64,000 bases of DNA from Curtobacterium luteum (GCF_014646995.1 NZ_BMOI01000002.1:5178-69177); one strand, 5' to 3'; numbered from the stretch's first letter, positions 34,201 to 43,786 are shown. The notes: generated by a model from the sequence alone, not told the origin. Made by a program: numbers and translations.

Positions 34201-36627
34201 TCAGCCGCGCCCGCGCGCGAACGCGACCGCCTGCCGGAACGACAGGTCGGGCAGGTACGCGCGGACGACCGCGATGCCGATCGACGGCAGCGCCACCGGG
34301 TCCGGGTACGCGAGCACGAGCGGGTGCAGCTCCGGACCGAACTTCTGCTTGAAGCGCAGCAGCGACCGGAACCCGTACACCGGCTCGAGCACCCCGCCCA
34401 CGAGTTCGAGGAGGTTCTGCACGCCGTCCGCCGGGGCGTCCGGGGCGGACACCTGGGCGAGCGGCGCCGCGGACAGACTGAGCCGTTCGACCCCGTCGTC
34501 GCGCATCTGCTCGGCGGCGCTGGCGACGAGGAACTCCATCACCCCGTTCGGCGCGTGCTCGGTCCGCCGCATCACGTCGAGCGTCCACCCGACGACCCGG
34601 CCGTCCCGGTGGCTCGGCAGCCAGCTCGTGACCGCGAGGACGGTGCTCTCGGCGTCCTGCGCGACGAGGGTCCGCACCGCAGGGTCGCGCATCTCGTCGA
34701 CGCCGCCGAGGGTGAAGCCCATCTCGGGCAGCTCGCGCTCGGCGACCCACTCCTCGGAGATCGCCTCGATCTGCCGGACGGTCGACACCGGGAGGTCCTG
34801 CCACGAGGACCAGGTCGCGGTGATCCCCTCGCGCCGTGCCTTGTTCACGGCCGTGCGGACGTCCTGCTTCTTCTTGCCGCTCGTCGTCCACGTCCGCGGG
34901 TCGAAGTCGGCGTCCTCGGCGACCGGCAGCGTGCCCCATCCCTGCGGGGCGAGGTGCGCGGCGAGGTCGGCCTCGATGCCGTAGAACGCGGCCGTCCACC
35001 CGTTGTCGTCGCACCAGCGGGCGAAGTCGGTCAGGGCCCGCTCCCGCGCGTCCGACCAGCCGAACGGGCCACCCACGGTGACCGCGACGGCGCCGTTCCG
35101 ACGGAACGCCACCCCGGCACGGCCGTCGGCCGCGAACCAGTACTGGTTCCCCTGCCAGGTCGTCATCCACCCGAACGTGTCGCCGCCGCCGGCGAGCAGG
35201 AGTGCCCGCGCACGCTCGCGGTCCGCGCGGGAGCCGTCCGCGTCGGTGTCCGGCTCGACGGCGCCGGTGGGACGGACCGCGGCGAGGGCCACGACGACCC
35301 AGAGCACCGGCCCGATGAGTCCGACGACCAGTCGGAGGGCTGGGTCGAGCGACGGCAGGCGGTCCCAGAACGACACCGGGGCGAGCGGGCCGAGGGCGGC
35401 GAGCGCCAGACGGACCGGGTCCTCGACGCGGGCGGGCGAGGACGCGGCCACCACGAGGACGATCGTGACGAGCACGAGCGCCGACGCCCCGACGGTGACG
35501 GCGAAGCCGACCACACGCCGGCGGGAGGGCAGGACGGTGAAGGAGCGCCGGAGGATGACGAGCACGACCGCGGTCGCGACCGGCACGACGACCGACGCGA
35601 CGATCGAGACGTCCACCACGAACTGGTCCTCGAAGCCGTGCAGGGCCGTGACGCGTCCCGGCACCAGGCCGTACGTGACCGCGGCGGCGACCGCGGTCAC
35701 GGTGTCGACCACGACGACGAGCCAGACGGCGAACCGGCTGCCCCGGAAGAGCCCGAGCCCGCCGACGAGCAGGACGAGCAGCGGCGCCACGGCGAGCACG
35801 AGCGTCCACGGGTCGGTCGCCCGGAACGACAGCAGCCCGCGGAGGCACTCCCCCGCGACCCCGTCCGCACGACACCCGCGAACCGGACTCACCGGACCTG
35901 CGCCCACGACGGCGGCGAGTGGCGCGAGCAGTCCGACGCGGGCCCGGGAGACCAGCGCGATCACCGGCCCGACCGCCGACACGAGCACGACCGTGCCGAG
36001 CAGGACCCGGGTCTCGCGGTGGGAGCTGCGGACCCAACCCGTGCGCTTCGGCGTGCGGCGGAGCAGTTCGCCCAGCACCCAGCCGGCCCCCGCCGCGAGG
36101 ACCGCGTAGAGGTCGGAGACGTGCCCGGCGTAGAGCAGGAGCGCCGCGACGACCGCGAGCGCGTTCACCCGGATCCGGCGCCGCCAGAGGGTCCCGGCGA
36201 AGGCGCTCGCGGTGACGATGGTGCCGACGATGGCGGTCCACGGGTCGAAGCTCGTCGCCCGGCCGAGGAGCAGCCCGCCGACGTTGCGGTCGTCGGTGTC
36301 GACGAACGCGGTCAACGCGCCGACCCCGGTGCCGACGACGGTCGTGACGACGAACGCGACGACCGTCCGCCACGACCCCATGAGTCGTTCGGAGGCGCCG
36401 ACGAGCACCACCACGCCCGCGATCGTGACGAGCATCGCGACGACGCCGGTCGACGCGGCGAACACCCGGAAGGGGCCGAAGGACGAGGGGACGGCGCCGT
36501 GCTGCACGCGGAGCACGACGGCCGAGACCGACGTGACGAGGACGAGCAGCACGATGACCGCGGTGACCGGGGAACGTCGGACGGTCCGGAGGGCGCGCTC
36601 GGGCAGCGCCCGGGTCTGCGGGCTCAC
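34201..36627 (-). CDS. DUF2156 (MprF C-terminal-like) membrane protein
   Basis: An 808-residue inner-membrane protein. Residues 1-500 hold many hydrophobic segments with a rhomboid-like look early on (VVVLVGASERLMGSWRT). Residues about 510-808 are the DUF2156 domain (WQGNQYWFAADGRAGVAFRRNGAVAVTVGGPFG, KKKQDVRTAVNKARREGI, VYGFRSLLRFKQKFGPELHPL), the fold that transfers lysine or alanine to phosphatidylglycerol in MprF. It may aminoacylate a lipid. The start is set by a 4-base overlap with the upstream esterase; a longer frame upstream is antisense noise. Confidence 0.85.
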   Translation of the reverse strand: MSPQTRALPERALRTVRRSPVTAVIVLLVLVTSVSAVVLRVQHGAVPSSFGPFRVFAASTGVVAMLVTIAGVVVLVGASERLMGSWRTVVAFVVTTVVGTGVGALTAFVDTDDRNVGGLLLGRATSFDPWTAIVGTIVTASAFAGTLWRRRIRVNALAVVAALLLYAGHVSDLYAVLAAGAGWVLGELLRRTPKRTGWVRSSHRETRVLLGTVVLVSAVGPVIALVSRARVGLLAPLAAVVGAGPVSPVRGCRADGVAGECLRGLLSFRATDPWTLVLAVAPLLVLLVGGLGLFRGSRFAVWLVVVVDTVTAVAAAVTYGLVPGRVTALHGFEDQFVVDVSIVASVVVPVATAVVLVILRRSFTVLPSRRRVVGFAVTVGASALVLVTIVLVVAASSPARVEDPVRLALAALGPLAPVSFWDRLPSLDPALRLVVGLIGPVLWVVVALAAVRPTGAVEPDTDADGSRADRERARALLLAGGGDTFGWMTTWQGNQYWFAADGRAGVAFRRNGAVAVTVGGPFGWSDARERALTDFARWCDDNGWTAAFYGIEADLAAHLAPQGWGTLPVAEDADFDPRTWTTSGKKKQDVRTAVNKARREGITATWSSWQDLPVSTVRQIEAISEEWVAERELPEMGFTLGGVDEMRDPAVRTLVAQDAESTVLAVTSWLPSHRDGRVVGWTLDVMRRTEHAPNGVMEFLVASAAEQMRDDGVERLSLSAAPLAQVSAPDAPADGVQNLLELVGGVLEPVYGFRSLLRFKQKFGPELHPLVLAYPDPVALPSIGIAVVRAYLPDLSFRQAVAFARGRG

Positions 36628-37943
36628 AGGGCACCGCTCGCGGGCAGACCGAGGTGGGCGATCACGGCCGGGAGGCCGTGCGCGAGGACGTAACGCACCG
36701 TGTTCCAGTCGTGCGCCGACCCCGGGGAGACGATCACCTGCGTCGCGATGCCCACCTTGCGCGAGGCCGCGTCGAGCATCGCGGTCGACTTCCGGTACGG
36801 GGCATCGTCCTGACCGACGCCGAAGACGGTGAGGTGGTCGACGTACCGCCCGTGCGCCGCCATCAGGGCTGCCGGGGCCGCTGCCCGGTACCTCGCCGCG
36901 GAGCCGTCGAACGCCACCGCGATGCTGTTCTGGACGCTCCCGGTCAGCGGCGCGGGCTCGCTCGAGATCGCCAGGGTGGTGCCGAAGACGTCGGGGAACT
37001 CGGAGGAGAACTGCATCGCGCAGGTGGCGCCCTCGGAGAACCCCGCGACCGCCCAACCGGACGGCGCCGCGGACACCGGCAGGTGCTTCCGGATCCAGTC
37101 GACGGTGTCCGTCATGATGTACGTCTCGCTCCGGCCGAGGCGTCGGGAATCGACGCACATCGGGTTGCGGTTGGGGGCGCCGAGCTGGTCAGGGGCGACC
37201 ACGATCGGGGCCAGCCCGTCGTGGGTAGCAGCGTAGCGGTCGAGGTAGGTCGCCATGTTGCCGGTCTGGAAGAGGTCGGACGGCTCGCCCGGTTGCCCGG
37301 ACAGCGCGACGATCACCGGCAGGGTCGGCGGGTGGGCGGTCCGGGCCGCGGGCGGCAGCCAGACGACGGCCTTGCGTGCGTGGAAGTGCGACACCGTGGC
37401 CGGGATGCGCACGCTGATGGTCTCGCCCTTCGTCGGCATGCCGGCCGGAGCGTGCCACCCCGACGGATCGAGCGCGGGCCGGGTCGAGGGTCCGCTGGCG
37501 AGCGCCGGCAGGTCCTCGTACGGGTAGGGGTTCGTCACGAGCGCCTGCTGGATGTCTTTGTAGAAACCGAAGTCGACGTTGACCCCGAGCCCGGCGGCGA
37601 GGACGACGGCGCCCGCCGCCGCGAGCGCAACGACCCGTCGACCCCAGCCACCCTGGACGGCCACGGTGACCAGGAGCGCGATGCTCGCGACCGCGAAGGC
37701 GACCCACATCCGGGTGATGGGGGTGAACGCGACGCCGAAGGCGTCCTGGACGTCGCCGAACCACCAGACCAGGCCGAGGCCGACGACCGCACCGACGACC
37801 ATCGCACCGATCCGGACGAGGAACCGCCGCAGCGACCACGGGCGGACGACGAGCGCCCAGAGCACGAGGAGACCGGCGACCACGTCGACCGGGACGAGGA
37901 CGTCGGAGTCCGTGATCTTGAGGCGCAGGAGTTCGTGGAGCAC
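36624..37943 (-). CDS. Membrane-anchored alpha/beta-hydrolase-fold esterase
   Basis: A 439-residue protein with four N-terminal helices (residues 15-125) and an extracytoplasmic esterase-D/antigen-85-type hydrolase (about 165-435). The nucleophile elbow is GFSEG (WAVAGFSEGATCAMQFSSEFPDVFG) and the catalytic His is probably in SPGSAHDWNTVRY. It is cotranscribed with the DUF2156 protein (4-base overlap), which suggests a joint role at the membrane or envelope. The GTG start has a weak ribosome site. Confidence 0.83.
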   Translation of the reverse strand: MLHELLRLKITDSDVLVPVDVVAGLLVLWALVVRPWSLRRFLVRIGAMVVGAVVGLGLVWWFGDVQDAFGVAFTPITRMWVAFAVASIALLVTVAVQGGWGRRVVALAAAGAVVLAAGLGVNVDFGFYKDIQQALVTNPYPYEDLPALASGPSTRPALDPSGWHAPAGMPTKGETISVRIPATVSHFHARKAVVWLPPAARTAHPPTLPVIVALSGQPGEPSDLFQTGNMATYLDRYAATHDGLAPIVVAPDQLGAPNRNPMCVDSRRLGRSETYIMTDTVDWIRKHLPVSAAPSGWAVAGFSEGATCAMQFSSEFPDVFGTTLAISSEPAPLTGSVQNSIAVAFDGSAARYRAAAPAALMAAHGRYVDHLTVFGVGQDDAPYRKSTAMLDAASRKVGIATQVIVSPGSAHDWNTVRYVLAHGLPAVIAHLGLPASGAL

Positions 37944-38054
37944 GTGCCAATCGTGGCCCTGCCGGGCTGCCGAGCAGCCCCCGGAGCGCTTCCACTGCTC
38001 ACAGGATGGGCATCACCGCTTTCCAGTCGACGTTCGGACCGTTCACAGTTCGGC

Positions 38055-38093
38055 GGAGCGCCGGGACCACCGCGGTGGTGGTCCCGGCGCTCC
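38055..38093 (-). terminator. Terminator of the chaplin-like gene
   Basis: GGAGCGCCGGGACCACC pairs with GGTGGTCCCGGCGCTCC, a 17-base stem with a five-base loop 19 bases past the stop. Confidence 0.8.
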
Positions 38094-38111
38094 GGTCAGC
38101 AATCGGCTCGG

Positions 38112-39734
38112 TCAGTACCGACGGCGCAGCGTCAGCACTCCGGCCCCCGCGAGGAGCAGGAGCAGTGCGGCGGTCAGCGGCAGCGCCGGCGACGGCGCTC
38201 CCGTGTACGCCAGCCCGGTCGCGGTGCTCCCGGTCGTGGTCGCCGCGGCGACGGTCGCCGTCCGGGAGGCACGGGTCGTGTCCGTCGCGACGGCCGCGGT
38301 CACCGGGACGGTCGCCGTCACGGGCACCACACCGGTGGTCGTGCCGGTCCCGGTTCCGGGGGTGCTCCCGGTGCCCGGCGTGCCGCCGGTCCCGGGGTTC
38401 GTGCCCGTGCCCGGGTCGGTGCCGGTACCCGGGTCCGTGCCGGTCCCCGGGTCCGTGCCCGTCCCGGGGTCCGTGCCGGTCCCCGGGTCGGTCCCGGTGC
38501 CGGGCGTGGTCGGCGTCGTGCTGGTGCCGTCACCGACGATGCCGATCCCGTTGCCGCCGATGGTGACGGGCAGGGAGATCACCGGGGCGACCTGCGTGCC
38601 CGAACCGATCCCGTCCGAACCATCCGTCGTCCCACCGGCCGACGGCGTCGAACCCGCCGTACCCGTGCCGGAGGTCGAACCCGAGCTCGTGCCGTCACCG
38701 ACGATGCCGATCCCGTTGCCGCCGATGGTGACGGGCAGGGAGATCACCGGGGCGACCTGCGTGCCCGAACCGATCCCGTCCGAACCATCCGTCGTCCCAC
38801 CGGCCGACGGCGTCGAACCCGCCGAACCCGTACCGGAGGTCGAACCCGAGCTCGTACCGTCACCGACGACCCCGATCCCGTTGCCGCCGACCGTCACCGG
38901 CACACCGATCACCGGCGTCACCTGCGTGCCCGAGCCGATCCCGTCCGAACCATCCGTCGTCCCACCGGCCGACGGGGTCGAACCCGCCGTACCCGTACCG
39001 GAGGTCGAACCCGAGCTCGTACCGTCACCGACGACCCCGATCCCGTTGCCCGACACCGTCACCGGTACCGAAACCACCGGCGCGACCTGCGTGCCCGAGG
39101 CCGTCCCGTCCGAGCCCGACGTGCTCGGCGCCGAACCCGACGACTGAGCCGGAGCCGGAGCCGACGCGGTCGACGAACCCGTGCTCGTGCCGTCGCCCAG
39201 CGCTCCGATCCCGTTGCCCGACACCGTCACCGGTACCGAAACCACCGGCGCGACCTGCGTGCCGGAGGCCGTCCCGTCCGAGCCGGACGTGCTCGGCGCC
39301 GGGACGGCCGAGGTCGTGGGCGCCGAGGCGGGCGCGGCGGGTGCCGACGCTCCGGTGGCGGTGGCGTCACCTGCGACGCCGACCGCGTTGCCGGACACCG
39401 TCACCGGGATGGTGACGTCCGGCGCGACCTGCGTGCCCGAGGCCGTGCCGTCCGCTCCGGAGGTCGTCGGGGCTGCACCGGTCGAGGTGGTGCCCCTGGG
39501 CGATGCGGTGGACGCGGTGCCCGGACCGGTCGCCGTGGAGACCGCGTCGCCGAGGATGCCGAAGGCGTTCCCGGTGGCGGACACCGGGGCGTCGACGGAC
39601 GGGGCGACCTGCGTGCCCGAGACGACTCCGTCCGCTCCGGAGGTGGTGGCGGCGTTCGCGGCCGCGGCTCCTCCGAGGGTCAGGCCGCCGACGAAGAGGG
39701 CGAACCAGAGCCCTCTGGAGACGTACTTGTTCAT
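38112..39734 (-). CDS. Chaplin-like repeat surface protein with LAYTG sorting signal
   Basis: A 540-residue secreted protein. A signal peptide (residues 1-28, ending AANA) precedes seven copies of a chaplin-like unit of the form DGxxSGTQVxPxxxxPVTVxGNxxGxxGD. Real chaplins share the SGN..P..PV.VCGN..xxxG layout, but here the cysteines are absent and SGTQ replaces SGN. Then come PGTGTD linkers and a C-terminal LAYTG, hydrophobic helix and RRRY, matching a sortase E (LAXTG) anchor. It is probably linked to the cell wall and surface-active or adhesive. Confidence 0.82.
   Translation of the reverse strand: MNKYVSRGLWFALFVGGLTLGGAAAANAATTSGADGVVSGTQVAPSVDAPVSATGNAFGILGDAVSTATGPGTASTASPRGTTSTGAAPTTSGADGTASGTQVAPDVTIPVTVSGNAVGVAGDATATGASAPAAPASAPTTSAVPAPSTSGSDGTASGTQVAPVVSVPVTVSGNGIGALGDGTSTGSSTASAPAPAQSSGSAPSTSGSDGTASGTQVAPVVSVPVTVSGNGIGVVGDGTSSGSTSGTGTAGSTPSAGGTTDGSDGIGSGTQVTPVIGVPVTVGGNGIGVVGDGTSSGSTSGTGSAGSTPSAGGTTDGSDGIGSGTQVAPVISLPVTIGGNGIGIVGDGTSSGSTSGTGTAGSTPSAGGTTDGSDGIGSGTQVAPVISLPVTIGGNGIGIVGDGTSTTPTTPGTGTDPGTGTDPGTGTDPGTGTDPGTGTDPGTGTNPGTGGTPGTGSTPGTGTGTTTGVVPVTATVPVTAAVATDTTRASRTATVAAATTTGSTATGLAYTGAPSPALPLTAALLLLLAGAGVLTLRRRY
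38526..39060. repeat. 165-bp coding repeats in the chaplin-like gene
   Basis: Near-identical units start at 38526, 38691, 38856 and 39021, exactly 165 bases (55 codons) apart. The first two are almost base-identical over their length. Further in-frame copies have diverged. Recombination here would add or remove whole units without changing frame. Confidence 0.9.
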
Positions 39735-39823
39735 GGTCGTTCACTCCCTGATCGAGATCTGTTCCCGACCGCGGTCACGGTCGGGTGTGTGCGTGCCTGC
39801 CGTGGCGGACAGGCGCACCGATC

Positions 39824-41129
39824 TCAATCAGGGGCGACGTCGTGGTCGTCGACCGGGGACGCGGGGATCGCGTCGTCGACGAGGGTGCCGCGTGACCCGG
39901 CGGCGAGGGAGAACTGGGTGCTCGCGGCGCCGAGGGCGCCGACGGCTGCACCGGTCGGGGAACCCGCGCCGGCACCGCTCGTGGAGGCCGTCCCCGCCGG
40001 GCCCTCCGCCGGCTGGTGCACCGGGCCGCCGCCCTGGGGCACGACGAGCGCACGGCCGCCGACGACCACCGGGTCGACGACGTTCGAGGACGCGTCGTCG
40101 GCCGCGGCGGCCCGAACCGTCGCGGCCGACGACGACGTGATCGTGCCCGCTCCGGCGGCCGGTCCGGCCGGTCCGGCCGGTCCGGCCGTCTGGAGCGCGG
40201 GGTCGCCGTCGCGGACGGACGACCCGTGCGTTGCGGAGCCTGCCGGGGGCGGGACGGTCCCAGCGACCGGCACCGCGCCTCCAGGCAGGGTCGTCGCGAC
40301 GGGCGGCAGCGCGCCGCCCGGGAGGAGCGGACCACTCGGCAGCACCGGCGTCGAACCGTCGACGACGCCGGGAAGGCTGCCGACCGTCGAACCGACGCCG
40401 CCGAGCGTGTCGTCCACGATGCCGGTCACCGGACCGGTGACCGTGCCGAGGGTGTCGTCGCCGACCACCGGACCGACGACGGGGCAGGCCGCCGACGAGG
40501 TGGTCGAGCTCGTCGACGAGACCCGTCACCGGACGTGTCGTCGCGAGGTCGTGCACGGTTCCCGTGACGGGGCGCAGCACGGCGGCGACGCTGCCGGTGA
40601 GCGGCCGGGAGGCAGTGCTCGCCTCGGTCGCGGACCCGGACGAGACGGAGGGTGCGGACGCGCTTCCGGAGGGCGCCGACACGGACGGCACCGGTGCTGC
40701 CGGGGCGGGAGCGGCGGGGCTGGTAGCGGCCGGCGCTGGCGCGGCCGGTGTCGGTGCATGGGTTGCCGGTGCGGGCGCAGCCGGAGCCGGAGCCGGAGCC
40801 GATTGTTGCGGCGCCGGCTCCGGCGCGGGGCGGACCGGAGCGGGGGGCGTCGGGGCGACGGCCGTGCGGACCGGTTCGACGACCTCGCCGACGACCGTCC
40901 CGACGCCGCTCGAGACCCCGTGCAGGGTCGTGCCGAGCCCGTCGGTGACGCCGCCCAGCAGGCCTCCGCGGTCTGCGGACGAGGTGTTCGTCGCCGGCGC
41001 GGCGGTCGACGCCGAAGCGGAGCGCACGCCGAAGACGAGGGTGAGCAGCACGAGGGCAGCAGCGATCCCGACGCCCAGCAGGACGTACCGGATCAGCGCG
41101 CTGAGGGGTGCACGCATCGCCTGGTCCAT
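39824..41129 (-). pseudogene. Secreted Pro/Ala-rich protein gene with a 1-base frameshift
   Basis: The first frame starts with a perfect AGGAGGTGA and MDQAMRAPLSALIRY, a signal peptide ending SASA, and then Ala/Pro-rich sequence up to LVGGLP. From the C-run at 40481-40484 the sensible sequence continues in another frame (GPVVGDDTLGTVTGPVTGIVDDTLGG to DDHDVAPD). Removing one C joins them into a clean 434-residue protein. It is either a sequencing error, a real inactivating or phase-variable insertion, or programmed frameshifting. It sits directly upstream of the chaplin-like gene. Confidence 0.75.
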
Positions 41130-41240
41130 GCGCTCACCTCCTGATCTCGGCTGCGCACGTAGAGTGGTTGGCCGGTACGGTACGCCCGTCCGCCCGATTC
41201 CGCATCCGGTTTCGTGGGAAAACGTCAGGAAAGGCCGGAA

Positions 41241-41672
41241 TTGACCCCGATCTTCAGTGCTCCCTCCCGCAACCTCGACCCGGTGACGCTGCACGAGATC
41301 CTCCGGCTCCGGCAGGACGTGTTCGTCGTCGAGCAGGAGTGCGCGTACCCCGACATCGACGGGCGGGACATGGAGCCGGGAACCGTCCAGTTCTGGGCCG
41401 GACGAGGATCGGTCGACGCGACGGTGCGGCTGCTCCGCGAGCCGGACGGGAGCGAGCGGATCGGACGCGTGGCCACGGCGCGGCACGCGCGCGGGCAGGG
41501 TCTCGCCGGGCGACTCATGGAGTCCGCGATCGCCGAGGCACGCGCGTCGCGGATCCTGCTCGGCGCCCAGGCGCACCTCGAGGAGTGGTACGGCCGGTTC
41601 GGCTTCGTCCGGGACGGCGAGGGCTACCTCGAGGACCGCATCCCGCACGTCCCGATGGTGCTCGTGCGCTGA
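41241..41672 (+). CDS. ElaA-like GNAT acetyltransferase
   Basis: A 143-residue GNAT-fold acetyltransferase close to ElaA: LHEILRLRQDVFVVEQECAYPDIDGRD, acetyl-CoA loop RHARGQGLAGRLM (about 84-96), then AQAHLEEWYGRFGF. I choose the TTG at 41241 because AAAGG lies 6 bases before it and family members begin near this point; a GTG 27 bases earlier is the alternative. The substrate is unknown. Confidence 0.87.
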   Translation: MTPIFSAPSRNLDPVTLHEILRLRQDVFVVEQECAYPDIDGRDMEPGTVQFWAGRGSVDATVRLLREPDGSERIGRVATARHARGQGLAGRLMESAIAEARASRILLGAQAHLEEWYGRFGFVRDGEGYLEDRIPHVPMVLVR

Positions 41673-41717
41673 GCGCGGCGCTGTGGGGTGCGCCACGACA
41701 CCGCGGCCACGGACCGG

Positions 41718-42245
41718 TCAGGCGCGCCAGCGACGGAGTTCGTCGAACGAGCGCCCCTGGTGCGTCCGGTCCGCGACGAGCCGCTCGAAGACGATGTTCG
41801 TCTGCGTCGTCGCCACTGACGGGTCGCCGCTCAACTCGTCCGCCACGAAGTCCCGGAGCTGTTCCGTCGAGGTACAGGCGATGTGGACGAGGAAGTCCTT
41901 GTCCCCGGCGAGGAACGACACGTCCTGCACGACCGGGACCCGCAGCAGCCGTTTCGCGAACTCCCGCAACTCGTGCCGCGCCGCCGCGTGCACCCGCACC
42001 GAGACCATCGCCTCGATCGAGAACCCCAGACGCGCCACGTCGACGTCGGCCCGGTAGCCGCGGACCACCCCGGCGTCCTCGAGTGCCCGGACCCGGGCGA
42101 GGCACGTCGACGGCGCGATGCCGACCGCCGCGGCGAGCCGGTTGTTCGGGATGCGCGCGTCCTCGGCGAGGGTCCACAGGATGCGCTCGTCGACCTCGTC
42201 GAACCGCGGGGTCTGGTCGGGACGGCGGACAGCACGCTCGGACAT
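41718..42245 (-). CDS. Lrp/AsnC family transcriptional regulator
   Basis: A 175-residue regulator with the AsnC HTH (DEVDERILWTLAEDARIPNNRLAAAVGIAPSTCLARVRALEDAGVV, residues 17-60) and the C-terminal RAM ligand domain. TACCGT at 42252-42257 lies 6 bases before the ATG, so it is probably leaderless. No amino-acid gene is adjacent, so the effector is unknown. Confidence 0.92.
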   Translation of the reverse strand: MSERAVRRPDQTPRFDEVDERILWTLAEDARIPNNRLAAAVGIAPSTCLARVRALEDAGVVRGYRADVDVARLGFSIEAMVSVRVHAAARHELREFAKRLLRVPVVQDVSFLAGDKDFLVHIACTSTEQLRDFVADELSGDPSVATTQTNIVFERLVADRTHQGRSFDELRRWRA

Positions 42246-42421
42246 GCCTCGACGGTACCGCGCCGACCGCGAGCCGCGCGTCCGCCGCTTCCCGCGCGCG
42301 GGACAGCCGGCCCGGCACGGTCGCAGGCGCCGTGGCCATGATGGCGGGAACGGTCCGCGTCGACGGACCGCCGAGCAGCCCGGACCTGACGGGCCGCCCG
42401 GACCGGACGACAGGAGCACCC

Positions 42422-42850
42422 ATGGCCAGCGACGACGAACCCACGACCAAGCCGTCCTTCCGCGACACGGTGACCGCCGGACTCGTCCAGAAGGCCCTCG
42501 AGCCCGTGATCCGCGCGGTCCGCGAGGAGGTCGCGGCAGCCCGTCAGGAGGTCCGGGACCGCGTCGGCGGCGCGAGGACCGGACTCGTGCTCGTGGGCGC
42601 CGCGGTCGGCGCAGCCCTGACGACCTCGGTCCTGCTCGCGGGGTTCGCCGTGGCGGCACTCGCGCTCGCCCTCCCGCTGTGGGCTGCGACGGGCATCGTC
42701 TTCGTGGTGTTCGCCGTGGCGACGGCGGTGCTGGGCGTCGTCGGCGTGCGGGGCCTGCGCCGCGGGGTGCCGCCGGTGCCGAAGGACACGCTGCGGTCCG
42801 CCCGGGAACGCCTCACAGCGGACGACGCCGACGCCTCCTCAGGGGCCTGA
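42422..42850 (+). CDS. Phage-holin-like (DUF1469) membrane protein
   Basis: A 142-residue protein with an N-terminal amphipathic helix (residues 15-50), two adjacent transmembrane helices (about 52-72 and 78-102) and a charged tail. This is the layout of the actinobacterial holin-X/DUF1469 family, which is chromosomal and not tied to phage. The ATG follows AGGAG. Role unknown, possibly in the envelope. Confidence 0.75.
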   Translation: MASDDEPTTKPSFRDTVTAGLVQKALEPVIRAVREEVAAARQEVRDRVGGARTGLVLVGAAVGAALTTSVLLAGFAVAALALALPLWAATGIVFVVFAVATAVLGVVGVRGLRRGVPPVPKDTLRSARERLTADDADASSGA

Positions 42851-42856
42851 CGGGAG

Positions 42857-43372
42857 TCACATGGCGAGGGTCATCCCGACGACGGCGACCGTCATCGCGA
42901 AGACCTCGCCGCTCCGGATGGCTCGACGGTCCTCCTGCGCCCACTCGTACCGGAGGAGCCAGCCGCTGAACGCGCAGTAGCCGACCACGCCGGCGCCGAG
43001 CACCGCGGTGAGCGCGATGCCGCGACCAGCGTGCCCGTCGACGGCACCGGTCGCGTGTCCCATCAGCAGCATCCCGGCCATGACGACCGCCGACAACGCC
43101 CGGTGCACGTCCATCGGCTCGGCGCGGCGGCCGTCCGCTCGACGCCGCCGCACCACGGGCAGCGGTGCGAGCAGGAGCAGCACCGTCGCGGCGAGGAGCG
43201 TCCACACCGCCCCCGCATGGAGGACCGGGAGCAGCATCGCGACGAGCATCACCGTCGCCGGGACGACCACGGCGACCCGCGGGCGGTACCGGTCACCGAC
43301 GATGCAACACACCGATGCGAACTGCGGCACGACGAGCATCGCGTCGGCGACGGTCTCGTGGACGGCGGTCAT
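42857..43372 (-). CDS. Multi-span membrane protein, hypothetical
   Basis: A 171-residue protein with about five hydrophobic segments and several membrane-proximal histidines and methionines (MDVHRALSAVVMAGMLLMGHAT), which recalls DUF5134-type copper or heme-related membrane proteins. This likeness is weak. It is convergent with the holin-like gene and follows DUF5997 in the same direction. Confidence 0.65.
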   Translation of the reverse strand: MTAVHETVADAMLVVPQFASVCCIVGDRYRPRVAVVVPATVMLVAMLLPVLHAGAVWTLLAATVLLLLAPLPVVRRRRADGRRAEPMDVHRALSAVVMAGMLLMGHATGAVDGHAGRGIALTAVLGAGVVGYCAFSGWLLRYEWAQEDRRAIRSGEVFAMTVAVVGMTLAM

Positions 43373-43392
43373 CGGCTTCGGGAGGGTGCTGG

Positions 43393-43779
43393 TCAGTCCT
43401 GCGAGCGGGCGGCCTTGGCTGCGCGCTCCTGCTTCACCCGGGCGTTCTCGGCGTGCACCGCGGCCTGGGTCTCCCGCTCGCGGACGAGCCACTCGGGCTT
43501 CTCCTGCAGCAGCGTCTTGATCTCGGCCGTCGTCAGCGGCTCGTCGATGCCGGCCCGGCCGAGGCCGGAGATCGACACGCCGAGCTTCTGCGCCACGACC
43601 GGTCGCGGGTGGGGGCCGTCGCGTCGGAGGTCCTCGAGCCACGCCGGCGGCTCGGTGCGGAGCTCGTCGAACGCGGTCCTGCTGATCGGCGCACCGCGGA
43701 AGGACTCCGGGGCGGCCGACAGCAGGATGCCGAGCTTCTTCGCGGCCGTCTCGGGCTTCATGGTCTGTTCCTGCGCCAT
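43393..43779 (-). CDS. DUF5997 family protein
   Basis: A 128-residue protein that I recognise as DUF5997: MKPETAAKKLGILLSAAPE, FRGAPISRTAFDELRTEPPAWL, RPVVAQKLGVSISGLGRAG and EIKTLLQEKPEWLV. Function unknown. TACCCT at 43787-43792 lies 7 bases before the ATG, so it is leaderless. It is divergent from a LysR-substrate-binding-type gene, an arrangement I recall as conserved in actinobacteria. Confidence 0.85.
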   Translation of the reverse strand: MAQEQTMKPETAAKKLGILLSAAPESFRGAPISRTAFDELRTEPPAWLEDLRRDGPHPRPVVAQKLGVSISGLGRAGIDEPLTTAEIKTLLQEKPEWLVRERETQAAVHAENARVKQERAAKAARSQD

Positions 43780-43786
43780 GCACACC

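Noticed and set aside
34201-37158. A 985-codon reading of the DUF2156 gene
   Set aside because: The first 177 codons are low-complexity and run through the esterase gene in another frame; the GTG at 36627 with a 4-base overlap is the sensible start.
36654-41144. A 1496-codon open frame on the plus strand
   Set aside because: It is antisense to the esterase, chaplin-like and frameshifted genes, with shadow composition and no ribosome site.
42422-42850. Prophage holin
   Set aside because: The holin-like protein has no phage genes around it; this family is a normal chromosomal membrane protein in actinobacteria.
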